A stretch of 64,000 nt of DNA from Sorangium aterium (GTDB lineage: Bacteria; Myxococcota_A; Polyangia; Polyangiales; Polyangiaceae): contig NZ_JAQNDK010000001.1 of the NCBI RefSeq assembly GCF_028368935.1, forward strand, positions 3,410,001-3,474,000, written 5' to 3'. Under the pieces are notes generated by a model. That model was not told where the DNA came from, ran no database searches, and was given only the letters and a program-made list of their open reading frames with translations. Numbering within the stretch: position 1 is the stretch's first letter; every line of letters begins with the position of its first letter. A program made the translations under genes and the position numbers. Of this stretch, positions 17,433-25,592 are shown one piece after another.

Positions 17433-18161
17433 TCACTCGACGCGGACGATCGTCTCGGCGGGGAGGCTCTCGGCGAACGCGTCGCGCGCCGCGCGCACCC
17501 TCGCCTCGACGAGGCCGTCGAACGTGAGCTTCGTGCGGTACTCGATGCCGGACCACCTCGGGTAGGAGCCGATGTCGACGTCGCGGTGGGCCTCGACCAC
17601 GCGGTCGAGCATCGGCTTGAGCTGCCCCTCGTCGAGCGTCGTGAACACCGCGAGCGAGACGAACGGCGCCCCGCCGGAGAGCTCCGCCTGGATGAGCGCC
17701 TGCTTCGCCCGGAAGATCTGCGGCACGCCGGGCAGCATCCACACGTTGCGCATCACCACGCCGGGCCACGCGGCGCTGCCGCCGGTCACGAGCCGCGCGC
17801 CCTCCGGGATGCGGGCCATGAGCAGGTGCCCCTCGGTGAGCCGATCACCATAGTAATCGCGCAGGAGGCTCTCGATGTTGGGCGCGCTGACCACCGGCAC
17901 GCCGAACGCGCGCGCGACGCCCGCGATCGTCAGGTCGTCGTGCGTCGGGCCCACGCCGCCGCTCGTGAAGACCCAGTCGTGCGACGCCGCGAGCGCGCGC
18001 ACCTCGGCGGCGATCACCTCGAGCTCGTCGAGCACCATGACCGCCCGCTCCAGCCTGACGCCGAGCGCGCGCAGGGTGCCCGCGAGCACGACCAGGTTCT
18101 CGTCAGCGATCTTCCCGCTGAGCAGCTCGTTGCCGATGATCAGCGCCGCTGCGGTCCTCAT
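17433..18161 (-). CDS. CinA-type molybdopterin-binding (MoCF) domain protein
   Basis: 242 residues. It starts RTAAALIIGNELLSGKIADEN and has FTSGGVGPTHDDLT and LPGVPQIF, the signature of the N-terminal CinA (competence/damage-inducible) domain related to MoaB/MogA. Full-length CinA proteins are ~400 residues and end in a nicotinamide-nucleotide amidase domain; that half is absent here, as in eukaryotic and many bacterial short forms that hydrolyse ADP-ribose or FAD-like dinucleotides. The start ATG has AAGGGTG a few bases upstream. It follows xseB by 16 bases in the same minus-strand operon. Enzyme activity is inferred from family only. Confidence 0.85.
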   Translation of the reverse strand: MRTAAALIIGNELLSGKIADENLVVLAGTLRALGVRLERAVMVLDELEVIAAEVRALAASHDWVFTSGGVGPTHDDLTIAGVARAFGVPVVSAPNIESLLRDYYGDRLTEGHLLMARIPEGARLVTGGSAAWPGVVMRNVWMLPGVPQIFRAKQALIQAELSGGAPFVSLAVFTTLDEGQLKPMLDRVVEAHRDVDIGSYPRWSGIEYRTKLTFDGLVEARVRAARDAFAESLPAETIVRVE

Positions 18162-18177
18162 GTCACCCTTCTTCCGC

Positions 18178-18558
18178 TCAGCTCTCGAACTCGCGCGTCA
18201 CCGGGCGCCCGTCGGCGTCCATCCCGAGCAGCTCCTCGACGCGCTTCTCCGCGCGATCGAGGCGCTCCTGCGCCGAGCGCGAGAGGCGGATGCCCTCCTC
18301 GAAGAGCGAGAGCGCGCGCTCGAGCGGCAGGTCGCCGCCCTCGAGCTCCGCGACGATCTTCGCGAGGCGGCGCGTCGACTCCTCGAACGACATCGCGTCG
18401 GCGCCCGCGGCCGCGCCGCCGCTCCGCGGAGCGCGGTCGGCCTCGGCCTTCGCCGGCGCCCCGGCGGCGCGGGGCTCCGCGCTCGATTCGACGCGTGATT
18501 CGGCGCGTGATTCCACGCCCGCGTCGCCCTCGTCCGTCGCGTTGCTCATCGTCGTCAT
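18178..18558 (-). CDS. xseB: Exodeoxyribonuclease VII small subunit, N-terminally extended
   Basis: 126 residues from the ATG at 18558. The XseB core is the last ~71 residues: SFEESTRRLAKIVAELEGG, LPLERALSLFEEGIRLSR and ERLDRAEKRVEELL form the two-helix coiled-coil hairpin that binds XseA and assists single-strand DNA degradation to oligonucleotides. XseB proteins are usually ~75-80 residues; here ~55 extra residues rich in Glu, Ser and Ala precede the core. The start is chosen because its ATG overlaps the TGA of the upstream HEAT-repeat gene (ATGA). A start at 18393 would give a normal-length subunit. No xseA is visible in the window. Confidence 0.85.
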   Translation of the reverse strand: MTTMSNATDEGDAGVESRAESRVESSAEPRAAGAPAKAEADRAPRSGGAAAGADAMSFEESTRRLAKIVAELEGGDLPLERALSLFEEGIRLSRSAQERLDRAEKRVEELLGMDADGRPVTREFES

Positions 18559-20768
18559 GAGCCAGGGTCCCCCGGGGGTGCGGCCGGCGCAAGCAGGACG
18601 GCGCTCGCGCCGGGCGGCACCGCCGGCACGAGGAGCACGCCGTCGGGATCGGCCACGACGGGGACCGCCAGCCCATCCGGCCGGACGAGCCGTGCCGGGC
18701 GCGAGGAGGCGCTCATGGACGCGCTCCGGTCGTTCGGGACGATGGCCACCCACACGACGCCCGTCGCCAGCGCGGAGCGCGGCCGATCGAGCGCCCGCGC
18801 GTCGACGCCGGAGAGGGCGGCCCGCGCGAGCGCGCGCACCCCTTCGTCAGGATCGAGATCCCGCGCCGCGACGAGGACGCGCCTGCGCTGCACCTCGGCG
18901 CGCCGGGACAGGCCGCGGACGATCGCGCGGCGCACCGCGGGGTCGTCCTCGAAGCGGTACGCGCGGGCGAGAAGGGAGACGCTGTCGGGCATGGGGTCGC
19001 TCCCGAGGCCGAGCGCGACGTGCGCGCGCACGACGGGATCGCTCCCCTCGAGCAGCCGCTCGATCCTGCCGCGGACCACCTCGTCGTCGCGGGCCGCGAG
19101 CGCGCGGGCGGCGAGCGGCGACAGCGGTCCGCCCGCCTCTGCGAGCGCGGCGAGCCGCGAGGTCGCGATCGCCCCGCCCCCGGGCTCCGCGAGCAGCGCG
19201 ACGCCGGCGGAGATCGCCGCCGCGTCGGGCGCCGCGTCGCCGCTCTGCGCGGCGCTCGCGGCGCCGGGCGGCGACGCGGCGAGCGCCGCGAAGAGCGGCG
19301 CGAGGGCGGCGAGGGCGCGCTCGCCCCGGGCGAGCGCGCCGCGCGCCGCCGCGTGGACCGCCGCGCGATCGCAGGAGGACGGGGAGCAGGCGCCGACGAC
19401 ATCGACCGCGTCGCGGAGGCCGAGCGCCACGGCGCCGAACACCCCGACGGCGCGATCGCTCGACCCCTTCGGCGCGGCGAGCGCGGCGAGCAGCCGCTTC
19501 TCGAGCGCCTCGGGCGCGTCGCGCAGCGCGAGCCCGCGGACCACCCCGGCGCGCAGGCCGAGCCTGCGGAGGTCCGCGTCCTTCGCCGCGCGCGGGCCGT
19601 CGAAGAGCTCCGCGACCGCGGCCCGCGCCTCGGCCCCCGGCATCGTCGCCAGCGCGAACGCGGCCGCCGTCGCGAGCTCGGGGCGCTCGCTCGGGAGCCG
19701 GCGCAGCTGCCGCGCCGCCTCCGTGCCGCCCGCGCGGCCGATCGCCGCGACCGCGCGGGGCCGCGCGTCGTCGGGGAGCAGCGGGAGAGAGCGCGCGAGC
19801 GCCGGCACGAGCCGCTCCGCCGGCGCGAGCTCGGCCAGCCTGAGCCCCTCCATCCGCCCGAGCTCGGATCCGAGCAGCGCGGCCACGGCGTCCGGCGCCT
19901 CCGGCGCGCCGAGGTAGACGAGGATCTCCGCGGTCGGCTCGAAGAGCCCCGGCTCTGGCTTCCGGAGCCACGCGCGGGCCTTCGCCAGCGCCGCCTCGTC
20001 GCCGAGGCGCGCGAGGGCGCGCGCGGCGGCCACCTGCGCCGCCCTGTCGCCGCCCTCGAGCATCGGCCGGAGCGCCGCGATCGCCCGGAGATCGCCGAGA
20101 TCGCCGAGGAAGCTCGCGAGCGCCGGCTCGATCCGCTTGCGGCTGCCGAGCAGGAGCTGGAGCGACGCGGGCGGGTGCGCCTTGAGCGCGCGGGCGGCGG
20201 CCTCGCCCGCGGCCCCGCCCTGCACGATCGCGTTCACGAGCACGCCGAGCGCGCGCCGCTCGCCGGTGCGCGCGAGCGCGAGGGCGGCGGTGCCGCGCAG
20301 CACCTCGCCGAGCGGCGAGGCGGCGCCGCGCGCGGGCGCGCTCTCCGAGAGCTCGCGCGCCAGGAGCTGGCGCACGCTGTCGCGCTGCGCGTGCGGCGCG
20401 AGCGCCCGCACCGCCGCGAGGCGCGCCCTGGGATCGCGCGCCCCCGGGGCGCCGTGCTGCTCCAGCGCGGCGAGCAGCGCGCTCACCGCCTCCTCGGTGC
20501 CGATCGCCCCGAGCCGCTCGATGCCGCGGAGCCGCGCTGCCGGGTCGCTCGACGAGAGCAGCCGCTCGCCGACGGGCACGCCGAGGCTGCCGCGCAGCGG
20601 CGTCGCGCCGGCCTCGGCCCCCGCGGGCGCCTTGCCGCCTTCGTCCGCGGCCTGCGGCGCCCGGGCGGTCCGCGCGACCGGCTGAGCCGCTGCCGAGCCC
20701 GCCATCGCGGTGGCCGCGAGCGCCGCGGCGAGGCCCAGGGCGCGGGGGGTTCCAGGGAGGAATCGCAT
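18555..20768 (-). CDS. Exported HEAT-repeat protein
   Basis: About 737 residues from the ATG at 20768, chosen because it opens a signal peptide (GLAAALAATAMAGSAAAQ); the frame is open a little further upstream. The rest is almost entirely helical Ala/Leu/Arg repeats of 30-35 residues (for example ARLRGIERLGAIGTEEAVSA, DAPEALEKRLLAALAAP, VVRAHVALGLGSDPMPDSVS), as in PBS-lyase/HEAT solenoids, with a glycine-rich C-terminal tail. HEAT solenoids bind other proteins; export suggests a periplasmic scaffold. It is the first gene of a set with xseB and the CinA-type gene, with 4-base overlap to xseB, which is an odd functional mix. Confidence 0.82.
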   Translation of the reverse strand: MRFLPGTPRALGLAAALAATAMAGSAAAQPVARTARAPQAADEGGKAPAGAEAGATPLRGSLGVPVGERLLSSSDPAARLRGIERLGAIGTEEAVSALLAALEQHGAPGARDPRARLAAVRALAPHAQRDSVRQLLARELSESAPARGAASPLGEVLRGTAALALARTGERRALGVLVNAIVQGGAAGEAAARALKAHPPASLQLLLGSRKRIEPALASFLGDLGDLRAIAALRPMLEGGDRAAQVAAARALARLGDEAALAKARAWLRKPEPGLFEPTAEILVYLGAPEAPDAVAALLGSELGRMEGLRLAELAPAERLVPALARSLPLLPDDARPRAVAAIGRAGGTEAARQLRRLPSERPELATAAAFALATMPGAEARAAVAELFDGPRAAKDADLRRLGLRAGVVRGLALRDAPEALEKRLLAALAAPKGSSDRAVGVFGAVALGLRDAVDVVGACSPSSCDRAAVHAAARGALARGERALAALAPLFAALAASPPGAASAAQSGDAAPDAAAISAGVALLAEPGGGAIATSRLAALAEAGGPLSPLAARALAARDDEVVRGRIERLLEGSDPVVRAHVALGLGSDPMPDSVSLLARAYRFEDDPAVRRAIVRGLSRRAEVQRRRVLVAARDLDPDEGVRALARAALSGVDARALDRPRSALATGVVWVAIVPNDRSASMSASSRPARLVRPDGLAVPVVADPDGVLLVPAVPPGASAVLLAPAAPPGDPGS

Positions 20769-20870
20769 TCGCTGCACCGCACTATCCCGCGATCGACGGC
20801 CCGCTGTCACGCCCCAGGCCAGGCCGTGTCAGCGCCGCGTGACAGCCTGGAATTTGATGGAAGCACGCGC

Positions 20871-20907
20871 TAGGTCGACCTACCGTGCAGCCGCGATAAT
20901 GCGGCTG
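20871..20907 (+). promoter_or_regulatory. Palindrome and hairpin in the leader of the radical SAM gene
   Basis: A perfect 12-base palindrome (taggtcgaccta, 20871-20882) is followed by a hairpin with a 7-base perfect stem (cagccgc/gcggctg, 20888-20894 and 20901-20907) and loop gataat. The hairpin ends 3 bases before the GAGAGG Shine-Dalgarno of the gene at 20923. An operator plus an RNA structure near the ribosome site are the plausible roles; neither is shown. Confidence 0.4.
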
Positions 20908-20922
20908 TGAGAGAGGTGACGC

Positions 20923-22815
20923 TTGATCGACCTGGTACGGACACTGGAAAAGGCCATCACGGTCTCCGCCGACAAGGCGTGGCCGGTCTTGCGGCGACTG
21001 AGCCGCCTCGGCGGCGAGCCCAGGCCGTTTCACCCGAAGTGGAGCGACAAGCCGATCCCGAGGGGCGGCGAGCGCACGGCGCCCCCGCTCGGCTGGCCTC
21101 GCGAGACGGACAGCCTGTGCCCGCGCTGCGTCAAGGAGGCGCGCGCCGAGATCCTGAGTGGCAGGGCGGACTGGACCAGGCTCATCACGGACAACCCCGG
21201 TGAGATCCGCGCCAGCATCGTCGCGCGCGAAGGGCGCGTGGTCATGGAGAAGACGTGCCCGAAGCACGGCTTCTTCTCGGACACGATCTCGATCGACCCG
21301 GCGTTCCTGGCGCGGATCGAGCGCCTCTTCGGCGGCCGCGACGTCGAGATGACGAAGGACAGGATCCACGACCACGGCTCGAGCACCATCCGTTACGGCC
21401 GCGGCGCGGTGCTCACGGTCGACCTGACGAACCGCTGCAACATGATGTGCGACCCGTGCTTCATGGATGCCAATCAGGTCGGCTACGTGCATGAGCTCTC
21501 CTGGGAGGAGATCACGCGGATCCTGGACGACGCGGCGGCGGTGCGCCCGCGCCGCCAGATGTCGATCCAGTTCTCCGGCGGCGAGCCGACGCTGAGCCCG
21601 CACTTCCTCGACGCGATCCGGTACGCGCGCGAGAAGGGGTACTTCGCGGTGCAGTGCGCGACGAACGGGATCCGCTTCGCGGACGAGCCGGGCTTCGCCA
21701 GGAAGGCCAAGGAAGCGGGCCTCCGGATGGCGTACCTGCAGTTCGACGGGGTCACGAACGACGCGAACGGCCACCGGAAGATCGGGAACCTCTACGACGT
21801 GAAGCTGCGGGCGATCGAGGAGCTCTCGGCCGCCGGGATCGACGTCATCCTGGTCGTGACGATCGTCAACGGGGTCAACAACGATCAGGTGGGGCCCATC
21901 ATCGACTTTGCGGTCCAGAACGCCGACAAGATCACGGTCGTCAGCTTCCAGCCGGTCAGCTTCACCGGCCGCGACGAGGACATCTCCGACGAGCTGCGCG
22001 AGAAGCAGCGCTATACGCTGAGCCACCTCGCGCACGACATCGCCCGGCAGACCGGCGTGACCGACCCGTTGCGCGACTGGTTCCCCCTGTCGGCGCTCAG
22101 CCCCTTCGGCAACGTGACCGACCTCCTCGACGGCCCCGACAAGGACTGGGGGCAAATCAACTGCGGCTGCCACCCGAACTGCGGGATCGGGACCGTGCTG
22201 TTCGTCCACAAGAAGACGAAGCAGATGGTCCCGCTGCTCGACTTCATCAATGTCGAAGGGCTGCTCTCCGACCTTCGCGCGATCTTCGACGCGGGGCGCG
22301 GCCGCGCCATCACGAAGGCGCAGGTCGTCGCGGCGCTGCTGCGCCATTACCAACCGGACAAGGCGCCGCCCGGCTTCCACCTCGCGACGCTCTTGAAGCA
22401 GTTCATGAGCCAGACGGGCGCCGCGCACGCCGGCGAGGGCGACGCCCGCGAGTACGAGTGGCGGGTCCTTTTCGTCGCGGGCATGTGGTTCCAGGATCTG
22501 TTCAATTACGACTTCCGCCGCACCGAGATGTGCATCATTCCGTACGGAACGCAGCTCGGCGAGATCAGCTTTTGTGCGTACAACACCGGGGCTGGATGGC
22601 GGAACATCCTCGAGAAGATGAAGGCCAACGCCACCGTGGCCGAGTGGTACAAGAAGCACGGTAGGCACCCTGTCTATGCGAAGAATCAGGATCTTCCTTT
22701 ACCGGCCTACGACAACCCCCTAACGATCATCGAGCACGACCTTGCGTTGCGCGAGCGCGAGCAGGGCGGCGCGCGCACACGGCGGGCGGCCCGGCGGCTG
22801 CCGATCGTGAGCTGA
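20923..22815 (+). CDS. Radical SAM protein resembling tetraether/membrane-spanning lipid synthases
   Basis: 630 residues from a TTG at 20923 with GAGAGG upstream; no in-frame ATG gives the full domain. The radical SAM cluster motif is CNMMCDPC (C172, C176, C179) and the SAM-contacting GGEPTLS follows. Extra cysteines set it apart: CPRC (C66, C69) and TCPKHG (C112) in the N-terminal ~160 residues, like a rubredoxin-type metal site, and CGCHPNC (C414, C416, C420) after the barrel, as expected for auxiliary Fe-S clusters. The C-terminal region has EMCIIPYGTQLGEISFCAYN. This layout matches COG1964-type proteins including the archaeal tetraether synthase Tes, which joins lipid tails by C-C bonds, and bacterial relatives. 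The lipid role is inference; related proteins of this group may have other substrates. Divergent from the HEAT gene. Confidence 0.72.
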   Translation: MIDLVRTLEKAITVSADKAWPVLRRLSRLGGEPRPFHPKWSDKPIPRGGERTAPPLGWPRETDSLCPRCVKEARAEILSGRADWTRLITDNPGEIRASIVAREGRVVMEKTCPKHGFFSDTISIDPAFLARIERLFGGRDVEMTKDRIHDHGSSTIRYGRGAVLTVDLTNRCNMMCDPCFMDANQVGYVHELSWEEITRILDDAAAVRPRRQMSIQFSGGEPTLSPHFLDAIRYAREKGYFAVQCATNGIRFADEPGFARKAKEAGLRMAYLQFDGVTNDANGHRKIGNLYDVKLRAIEELSAAGIDVILVVTIVNGVNNDQVGPIIDFAVQNADKITVVSFQPVSFTGRDEDISDELREKQRYTLSHLAHDIARQTGVTDPLRDWFPLSALSPFGNVTDLLDGPDKDWGQINCGCHPNCGIGTVLFVHKKTKQMVPLLDFINVEGLLSDLRAIFDAGRGRAITKAQVVAALLRHYQPDKAPPGFHLATLLKQFMSQTGAAHAGEGDAREYEWRVLFVAGMWFQDLFNYDFRRTEMCIIPYGTQLGEISFCAYNTGAGWRNILEKMKANATVAEWYKKHGRHPVYAKNQDLPLPAYDNPLTIIEHDLALREREQGGARTRRAARRLPIVS

Positions 22816-23040
22816 TCGCGCCTCCTCCTCCCACGCCGCGCGCGGCACCACAGCCCCGGATCGCCGACGGACAGGTCACGTGAGCCCCTGGGCTCGGCGC
22901 CTCTGGGCCCGGCGACCAGTCGCAGGGCGCCTCACATCGACACAGAATCCGGTTCTCCTCGCGGCCGTGTGGGCCGTGTGGGAGGAGCACGCGCTCGCGC
23001 GAGCGGCGCGGGAGTCGTGGAGAACGCACCACGCATGGTG

Positions 23041-23046
23041 TAGTCT
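23041..23046 (+). promoter_or_regulatory. Putative -10 element for leaderless start at 23053
   Basis: TAGTCT, six bases, then GTG, the first codon of the kinase; no Shine-Dalgarno. Confidence 0.5.
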
Positions 23047-23052
23047 GGTCAC

Positions 23053-24891
23053 GTGACCTTGCACGCGGGCCGCTATGAGAGCTTGCGCGCCATCGCGTCA
23101 GGCGGCATGGCGACGGTGTATCTCGGGCGTGCCGTGGGCGCCGGCGGGTTCGAGCGCCTCGTCGCCCTGAAGATGATGCACCCGCACATCGCGGCGGAGC
23201 CCGAGTTCGTCGCGATGTTCCTCGACGAGGCGCGCCTCGCGGCGCGGGTCCGCCACCCCAACGTCGTCGCGACGTTCGATCTCGTCGAGGACCCGCTGTT
23301 CCTCGTCATGGAGTACATCGAGGGGCCGTCGCTGCACAACCTGCTCCGCACGTGCGCGCGGGCGAAGCGGCCCGTCCCGCTCGGGATCGCGCTCCGCATC
23401 TTCCTCGACGTGCTCGCGGGTCTCCACGCCGCGCACGAGCTCACGGGGAGCGAGGGCGAGCCGCTCCACCTCGTGCACCGCGACGTCTCGCCGCAGAACG
23501 TGCTCGTCGGCGTCGACGGCATCGCGCGCATCACCGACTTCGGCGTGGCCCGCGCCGAGACGAGGCTCGTGTCGACGCGGGGCAACGCGCTCAAGGGCAA
23601 GCTCGCCTACATGGCGCCCGAGCAGATCCGGGCCGCGAACGTCGATCGTCGCAGCGACGTGTACTCGGCCGGCGTGGTGCTCTGGGAGATGCTCACGGAG
23701 GAGCGCCTGTTCAAGGCCGACAACGACGGCGCGCTGCTCGCGCAGATCCTCGAGGGCGCGCCCACGGGTCCGCGCGGGGTGGTCCCGTCGGTGCCGACCG
23801 CGCTCGACCAGATCTGCCTGCGCGCGCTGCGCACCGACCCCGACGACCGCTTCCCGACCGCCGCGGCGTTCGCCGAGGCGCTGGAAGACGCGGCCACGCA
23901 GACGCCGGGCCTCGCCGTGTCGTCGCCCCGAGCGGTGGAGGCGCTCATCAAGGAGGTCGGTTTGCGCGGGCCGCCGGAGGGCCTCGCCGGGCCGGTCAGC
24001 GCGCGGAGCGGTCCCGCGTCGGCGCCCAGGTCGGCGCGATCGCCGCTGAGCCAGCGCTCTCCGTTGAGCGATCGTCTGCCCCTGAGCCAGCGCGCTCCGT
24101 CGAGCGATCGTCTGCCCCTGAGCCAGCGCGCTCCGTCGAGCGATCGTCTGCCCCTGAGCCAGCGCGCTCCGTCGAGCGATCGTCTGCCCCTGAGCCAGCG
24201 GAGCGCCGAGGCGGCGCCGGACAACTCGGGCGTCGAGGGCAGCGCGCCGGGGCTGGGCGCCGTCGTCTCCGAGGCCGTCTCCCGCGGCCGGCACCACATC
24301 GTGCGTCGCCGCGTGCTCGCCAGCGCCTGCGCGGTCGCGCTCACGCTCGGGGCAGGCGCCTTTCTCGCCGTCGGCCAGCGCGAGCCCGCCGCTCCCTTCA
24401 CGGCGGAGAGCGCCTCTGTCTCCCGGATCTCGTCCTTCTTCCCCGCGGCCGCGGCGGCCAGCGGGCCGCTCCAGGCGATCGCGCCCGGGCATCCCGGCGA
24501 ACCGGCCGGATCCCCGGTCCCCGGCGGCTCCGCTCAGGGCGCTGTTCCCGACAGCTCCGCTCAGGGCGTGATTCCGGGCAGAGCCGCCCAGAGCTCCGCC
24601 CCGGGCTCCGCGGGGAGGCCCGCACAGGTCCCTGCTCCCACCGCCAACCGTGCGACGAGCCCCGCTCCGCGGCCGAGCTCCAGAGCGACCCCGCCCACGG
24701 CCGTCAAGCCCAGGACGAGCCGGCCCGACACGCGCACGACCAGCGGATCCACGGCCCCGACGGCGAAGCCGGCCACCCGCTCATCGACCGCTCGAAGCGC
24801 GGCGCCGAAGACCCCGCCAAAGGCGCCAGAGCCGAAGCGGAGCGCTCCACGGACGACCTCCCGGACGCCCTTCAAGCCATCAGGCCTGTGA
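23053..24891 (+). CDS. Transmembrane Ser/Thr protein kinase (PknB type)
   Basis: 612 residues from a GTG at 23053. The kinase domain fills residues ~7-280: glycine loop ASGGMATVYLG, catalytic lysine VALK (K40), HRDVSPQNVLV, DFGVAR and APEQI are all intact, so it should be active. Residues ~330-385 contain a 12-residue tandem repeat (LPLSQRAPSSDR). One trans-membrane helix follows (VLASACAVALTLGAGAFLAV), leaving a ~150-residue Pro/Ser/Thr-rich C-terminal tail outside the cell that has no recognisable sensor domain. Kinases of this layout are abundant in Sorangium-type genomes. It is transcribed alone; a strong inverted repeat lies ~180 bases downstream. Confidence 0.92.
   Translation: MTLHAGRYESLRAIASGGMATVYLGRAVGAGGFERLVALKMMHPHIAAEPEFVAMFLDEARLAARVRHPNVVATFDLVEDPLFLVMEYIEGPSLHNLLRTCARAKRPVPLGIALRIFLDVLAGLHAAHELTGSEGEPLHLVHRDVSPQNVLVGVDGIARITDFGVARAETRLVSTRGNALKGKLAYMAPEQIRAANVDRRSDVYSAGVVLWEMLTEERLFKADNDGALLAQILEGAPTGPRGVVPSVPTALDQICLRALRTDPDDRFPTAAAFAEALEDAATQTPGLAVSSPRAVEALIKEVGLRGPPEGLAGPVSARSGPASAPRSARSPLSQRSPLSDRLPLSQRAPSSDRLPLSQRAPSSDRLPLSQRAPSSDRLPLSQRSAEAAPDNSGVEGSAPGLGAVVSEAVSRGRHHIVRRRVLASACAVALTLGAGAFLAVGQREPAAPFTAESASVSRISSFFPAAAAASGPLQAIAPGHPGEPAGSPVPGGSAQGAVPDSSAQGVIPGRAAQSSAPGSAGRPAQVPAPTANRATSPAPRPSSRATPPTAVKPRTSRPDTRTTSGSTAPTAKPATRSSTARSAAPKTPPKAPEPKRSAPRTTSRTPFKPSGL
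24046..24199 (+). repeat. 36-base tandem repeat inside the kinase gene
   Basis: Four full copies start at 24046, 24082, 24118 and 24154, plus a partial fifth; the last three are identical. They encode LSQRAPSSDRLP-type 12-residue units in the linker between kinase domain and membrane helix. The identity of the copies indicates recent expansion. Confidence 0.9.
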
Positions 24892-25199
24892 CGCGCACAG
24901 GGCTGTGACGCACGACGTCACTGCGGAGATAGCCCGAGACGGTACCTGCGCATGGCCCCAGCGCGGCCCCCGGGCCGAGCCATGATCCTTTTCGCCACCT
25001 CGTCCAACACTCCGACCATGGAGACACGTCCAATACCCCGACGACCGCGAGCACCCGCGACCTCGGCGCCGATAGCGCGACGTCGGGTCGCGCTATCGCA
25101 CATTGAACGCGCCGCAGCGTGGCCTACATGCTCACGGAAGACAGCAGAACGTCAGTGGTCGCCTCACGAGCGCGATAGGGGAGGTAGGCTATTCTTGTC
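24892..25199 (+). other. Gene-free interval after the kinase
   Basis: 308 bases between the kinase and a small gene. The only structure seen is the 12-base-stem inverted repeat at 25070-25098. A GGGGAGG lies at 25178-25184, rather far from the proposed GTG start of the next gene, and TATTCT lies at 25190. Confidence 0.6.
25070..25098. promoter_or_regulatory. Perfect 12-base inverted repeat, loop of 5
   Basis: Arms cgatagcgcgac and gtcgcgctatcg (25070-25081 and 25087-25098) around gtcgg. There is no following T-run, so it is either a factor-assisted terminator for the kinase mRNA or an operator for the small gene at 25200. Confidence 0.45.
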
Positions 25200-25592
25200 G
25201 TGGGGCGGTATGTGCTCGCCCAAGTGAAAGACGCGCCGCACGTCGGACGTTACCCCGGGGGGAACCAGCTCATGCGCTCGCTTTTCGAGCAGGTCGTCGA
25301 GTGCTGTGGCCTCGCACCCGCGTTCGCCAGAAGGATCATCCAGGAGGCCTGCGAGCGGTGCGACGTGTCGCCGCCCGAAGCGATGACGCCAGCCGATCTC
25401 ATCCGCTCGCTCCCGCACATCCGCCAGGCCCTCGGCGTCTTCCTCGATCCTGGGGAGGTGGCGCTGAAGACGGCCGCGATGCGAGCCCTCGTCAAGGGCT
25501 CCTGGCCGTCGATGGCCGCGGTCGTCCCCCCTGATTCGAACCAGGAGAGCCGGACGGCTCAGGACGAGCCCAAGGTCAAATCGAGCTCGTAG
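25200..25592 (+). CDS. Small protein of unknown function
   Basis: 130 residues if the GTG at 25200 is used; an ATG at 25272 (MRSLFEQVVE) is an alternative. The centre is helical and globular with three cysteines (VVECCGLAPAFARRI, ACERCDVSPPEAMTP), then a hydrophobic ALGVFLDPGEVAL region that reads like a helix-turn-helix-free helical bundle. No signal peptide, no membrane segment, no recognised family. Codon usage favours G/C at third positions, which supports coding. The 3' end overlaps the convergent GNAT gene by 34 bases. Confidence 0.6.
   Translation: MGRYVLAQVKDAPHVGRYPGGNQLMRSLFEQVVECCGLAPAFARRIIQEACERCDVSPPEAMTPADLIRSLPHIRQALGVFLDPGEVALKTAAMRALVKGSWPSMAAVVPPDSNQESRTAQDEPKVKSSS

Noticed and set aside
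24046-24199. CRISPR-like repeat array
   Set aside because: Contiguous 36-base tandem copies without spacers, in frame within the kinase gene.
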